Source: JBHELT01 sp046262935 (GTDB taxonomy: Bacteria > Actinomycetota > CADDZG01 > JAHWKV01). Taken from it: a DNA stretch of 8,295 nucleotides. Made by a program: the position numbers and the translations under genes. The notes beneath the pieces were generated by a model. It was not told the origin of the DNA, made no database searches, and saw only the letters and a program-made list of their open reading frames with translations. Where the stretch lies: NCBI GenBank assembly GCA_046262935.1, contig JBHELT010000050.1, positions 1 through 8,295 of the forward strand, given 5' to 3'. This document shows, one piece after another, positions 5,550 to 8,295 of the stretch (position 1 is its first letter; each line of letters opens with the position of its first letter).

Positions 5550-6812
5550 TTGCAAGAACGTGGCCGCGAAGGGGCCCCCGGGGTGCACGGGGACCTGAAA
5601 GAGCGCATCCGAAAGCGCCTGCTCGAAGAGCGCGACCCTACGCTGTTCACCGGTTCTTCGGCCGAGCGCCGTATCCGTCTGAGGGAAGCCGTCGGCCGGG
5701 TGCTGCTCGAGGACCGCATCTTGATACCAGGCGCCCAGGTTTCGGCTCTGGTCCGTGAGATATCGGACGAAGTTGTTGGACTCGGCCCGATCGAAGCTCT
5801 CATTCGCGATCAAAGGATCACCGAGGTCATGATCAATGGTCCCGACGACATTCGCATCGAGCGCAACGGCAAGATCGAAACAACCGATGTGACCCTCGAC
5901 TCTGAAGCGCAGATCATGCACCTCGTCGAGCGCGTGATCGGCCCGCTTGGGCTCCGGATCGACGAATCGCAGCCCTTCGTTGAAGCGAGACTTCCCGATG
6001 GGAGCAGGCTGCATGCGATCATCCCGCCCCTTTCCATCAATGGCCCAGTGGTCACGATCCGCAAATTCTCGGTACTGCCGCTCACAATCGACGATCTTGT
6101 CGCGAGCGAAACGATGTCGCGTTCCATGGCAAAGTTTTTGGAAGCTGCGGTCAAATCGAAACTCAACATCATCGTTTCAGGCGGGACGGGCAGCGGCAAG
6201 ACCACGTTGTTGAACGTTGTCTCTTCGTTCATACCTGCCGACGAACGTTTGATCACCATCGAGGAGGCGGCAGAGTTGCGGCTTGCGCGCGACCACGTCA
6301 TATCTTTGGAAGCACGTCCCGCGAACATCGAGGGCCGCGGCGAGGTAACCGTTAGAGACCTGCTGCGCAACGCGCTGCGTATGCGCCCCGACCGCATCAT
6401 CGTCGGCGAGGTTCGCTCTGGCGAAGCCCTCGATATGTTGCAGGCCATGAATACCGGGCATGAGGGTTCGCTTTCAACGTGCCATGCCAACTCCCCCCAA
6501 GATCTTCTTGTCCGATTGGAGACAATGGTGATGATGTCCGACCTCGGTCTGCCTGCCGGTCCCATCAGACAGCAGATCGCGGCTGCACTCGACTTGGTCG
6601 TTCACACGGCACGTTTCTCCGACGGCTCTCGGCGTGTGGTCAAGATCACCGAAGTCCTTGGTCTTTCTGAAAGCGGCCTTGGGTTGGCCGACGTGTTCTC
6701 GTTCGTCCGCGACGACGAAGGCCGCGGGCGGTTCGCGATGGGTCAACGGCCAGCATCGCTGCGCAGGATCAAGAGCGCGGGTTTCGACCTCGATTGGTCA
6801 AGCCTTGACTGA
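5550..6812 (+). CDS. tadA: TadA/CpaF-type secretion motor ATPase
   Basis: The 420-residue cytoplasmic ATPase belongs to the VirB11/GspE-like family. TadA hexamers power assembly of Flp/Tad pili by acting on the TadB/TadC platform. The N-terminal region has the CpaF-type segment VGLGPIEALI (76-85) followed by ITEVMINGPDDIRIERNGK (90-108). Walker A is GGTGSGKTT (211-219) with K217. The Asp-box region is ITIEEAAELRL (235-245). Walker B is DRIIVGEVR (281-289) with likely catalytic E287, and the His box is TGHEGSLSTCHAN (302-314). All key residues look intact. TTG 5550 is chosen for its ribosome binding site; an alternative in-frame GTG lies at 5583. The gene begins 41 bp after the R2lox-like gene and its end overlaps the tadB start by 8 bp. 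Equivalent to Rv3659c in gene order. Confidence 0.95.
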   Translation: MQERGREGAPGVHGDLKERIRKRLLEERDPTLFTGSSAERRIRLREAVGRVLLEDRILIPGAQVSALVREISDEVVGLGPIEALIRDQRITEVMINGPDDIRIERNGKIETTDVTLDSEAQIMHLVERVIGPLGLRIDESQPFVEARLPDGSRLHAIIPPLSINGPVVTIRKFSVLPLTIDDLVASETMSRSMAKFLEAAVKSKLNIIVSGGTGSGKTTLLNVVSSFIPADERLITIEEAAELRLARDHVISLEARPANIEGRGEVTVRDLLRNALRMRPDRIIVGEVRSGEALDMLQAMNTGHEGSLSTCHANSPQDLLVRLETMVMMSDLGLPAGPIRQQIAAALDLVVHTARFSDGSRRVVKITEVLGLSESGLGLADVFSFVRDDEGRGRFAMGQRPASLRRIKSAGFDLDWSSLD

Positions 6813-7752
6813 CATCATCATCGCCGTTGCCGCGATGCTATTGATGATCTCGGTCTTTTCGATATGGCGGGCCGCGGTGTCGAAGCGCAACGGCCAACTT
6901 GCCATGAGGCGATTGCGGGAACCGGGCCAGGGCAGCACGCGCTCGCGGCGCGTTCATGAGCGCCGTTCGCTCCTCGAGCCGATGGCCTTGGCTTTCGGTA
7001 ATACCTGGGCAGGGCAGCGCCTTCGCATCTACTCCGAACGTGAGCATCCCGGCGCGGCTTTCAGCGAAGTATTTACTTATGTCCTGATCGGGCTTGTCGG
7101 AGGTTTCGTGGTTGGGGTGGCGGTTTTCGGTATCTCCCCGCCTTCGATCTTGTCGTCGCTGGGGGGCCCTGTGGTTATCGACTTTTTCGCCAAACGTCAT
7201 CATGGGCGCAGAACGGCTCGTCTCGAGCAGCAACTGCCAGCATCGCTTGCCCTGCAAGCATCATCCCTTCGGGCCGGGCGTTCTCTTGTGCATTCGCTGA
7301 GAGATCTCAGCGCCGATGCCAAAGCACCTCTATCCGACGAATTGGAGCGCGTGTTACGCGAGATCGATCTCGGCGGCAGATTCGAGGATGCGGTCGGTTC
7401 GATGTCTTCTCGCGCCGCGAGCAGAGACTTCGATCTGTGGGTGATGGCCATGCTTCTGCATCGAACCAGCGGAGGCGATCTAACAACGGTCCTCGACGCT
7501 CTTGCGTCTCGCCTTAGAGAGCGCTCCCACACCCGAAGCGAAGTCATGTCGCTTACAGCCCAAGGGCGCTTGTCGGGGTTGGTCGTCGCACTCGCACCCA
7601 TCGCATTTTTCGTTTTCCTATCGGTCACAGCCCGCGAGCAGATGAAGGTTTTGTACAGCACCCCGCTGGGTTTCGTGTTGCTGGTAGCAGGTTTGACCAT
7701 GGAGATTCTAGGGTTCATGTGGATCCGTTGGATCGTGAGAGTGAGACTGTGA
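6805..7752 (+). CDS. tadB: TadB-like inner-membrane platform protein (type II secretion F domain)
   Basis: The 315-residue membrane protein is predicted to form, with TadC, the platform on which TadA acts. A first hydrophobic helix lies at about 3-21, followed by a basic loop (22-88). Hydrophobic segments at about 89-111 and 112-128 come before the cytoplasmic GspF-type domain (about 140-255), which contains LEQQLPASLALQASSLRAG and the GDL segment at 224-226. Two more helices at about 257-274 and 287-308 end the protein. The start is not certain. TTG 6805 keeps the first membrane helix complete and overlaps the tadA end by 8 bp, as expected for coupled translation, but there is no clear ribosome binding site. 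ATG 6835 would truncate the helix. The frame is open further upstream inside tadA, but that part is a shadow. Corresponds to Rv3658c in gene order. Confidence 0.88.
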   Translation: MTDIIIAVAAMLLMISVFSIWRAAVSKRNGQLAMRRLREPGQGSTRSRRVHERRSLLEPMALAFGNTWAGQRLRIYSEREHPGAAFSEVFTYVLIGLVGGFVVGVAVFGISPPSILSSLGGPVVIDFFAKRHHGRRTARLEQQLPASLALQASSLRAGRSLVHSLRDLSADAKAPLSDELERVLREIDLGGRFEDAVGSMSSRAASRDFDLWVMAMLLHRTSGGDLTTVLDALASRLRERSHTRSEVMSLTAQGRLSGLVVALAPIAFFVFLSVTAREQMKVLYSTPLGFVLLVAGLTMEILGFMWIRWIVRVRL

Positions 7753-8295
7753 TCGAACTGGTCCTCGGCGCGATGTGCGGGCTCGTGACGCTTCTGTCAC
7801 TGAGATCGTTGATCACTTCCGACCAACGCGTTCTCGCGAGGCTTGCCCCGGTTAACAAGTCGATCCGAGCTTCGCGTTACGGCCGACGCTTTGACACTAG
7901 GGCGATTGGGCGGATACTCCGCATACTCGGCGCGGTATCGGGCGATGTTGAGCGCATCGGCCAGAGATTGACCGAAGCTGGCCTGGGTTTCGAAGCGCAA
8001 GCTTTCGCGGGAGGGCGAAACGCTTTGTGCATCGTTGCGGGGCTGGTTGGCCTTCGATGGGGAGCCTTCGCTATCGTCGTTTCACCGATCCTTGTCTTGC
8101 TTTGTTATCGCGCACCGGACTTGCTGATCGGGCTGCGCATAAAAGCGCGCCATGAAGAGATATCCCGCGAACTGCCCGACGCCGTCGACATGTTGGCCGT
8201 TGCCACGCAAGCAGGGCTCAACCTTTCGCTCGCGCTGGAGCGCGTTTCGTCGAACACACGGGGTGGGTTGGGGGCCGAACTGACAAGAACCATGG
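7749..8295 (+). CDS. tadC: TadC-like platform protein, 5' part, cut by the window end
   Basis: The frame opens at GTG 7749, overlapping the tadB stop by four bases (GTGA), and stays open to the last base, giving at least 182 residues with no stop. A hydrophobic N-terminal helix is at about 2-19, and one or two helices lie at about 91-119. Then comes the start of the GspF-type domain with ELPDAVDMLAVATQAGLNLS (141-160), a pattern typical of TadC/TadB proteins. About 100 or more residues, including the C-terminal helices, should lie beyond the window. It should pair with TadB in the inner membrane. Corresponds to Rv3657c in gene order. Confidence 0.88.
   Translation, partial: MIELVLGAMCGLVTLLSLRSLITSDQRVLARLAPVNKSIRASRYGRRFDTRAIGRILRILGAVSGDVERIGQRLTEAGLGFEAQAFAGGRNALCIVAGLVGLRWGAFAIVVSPILVLLCYRAPDLLIGLRIKARHEEISRELPDAVDMLAVATQAGLNLSLALERVSSNTRGGLGAELTRTM

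Noticed and set aside
5810..6565. Minus-strand 251-codon open frame
   Set aside because: It lies antisense to tadA across its Walker motifs; its Ser/Arg-rich composition is typical of a shadow frame in GC-rich DNA.

Overview
The window looks like a chromosomal segment of a moderately GC-rich actinobacterium. The main argument is gene order. A HAD-IB hydrolase lies divergent to an Ssd/TadZ-type protein, and tadA, tadB and tadC follow in the same direction as ssd. This matches the Mycobacterium tuberculosis Rv3661-Rv3660c-Rv3659c-Rv3658c-Rv3657c block as I remember it. The frequent GTG and TTG starts agree with a high-GC Gram-positive. Base composition is less extreme than in mycobacteria or streptomycetes, so a deeper actinobacterial branch such as Acidimicrobiia is possible, but that is a guess.

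Left part (1-761): a 31-bp tandem repeat touches the window edge. Next comes a minus-strand gene for a small secreted acidic protein with a His/Gly-rich tail. The 149-bp gap behind it holds a hairpin next to a T6 tract. Middle-left (762-1712): a minus-strand HAD-IB phosphatase-like protein with a C-terminal membrane helix, divergent to ssd. The two reading frames overlap or nearly touch at their 5' ends, and a short palindrome lies just upstream of the ssd ribosome binding site.

Right part (1703-8295): six plus-strand genes with gaps of at most about 41 bp or with overlaps, read here as one operon. They are ssd/tadZ, an AMP-forming acyl ligase, an R2lox-like di-metal oxidase, tadA (the motor ATPase), tadB and tadC (the platform proteins; tadC is cut by the window end). 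Pilin, TadE/F-like and prepilin peptidase genes are not in view and could lie beyond the right edge.

The most notable point is the pair of metabolic genes inserted between ssd and tadA: an acyl-activating enzyme and an R2-like ligand-binding oxidase. The latter has all six expected metal ligands and also the Val/Tyr pair that forms the ether cross-link in characterised R2lox proteins. R2lox proteins bind a long-chain fatty acid at the metal site, so a ligase-plus-oxidase module acting on a lipid is a reasonable hypothesis. Its presence within a Tad secretion operon is unexpected and has no explanation in this sequence.
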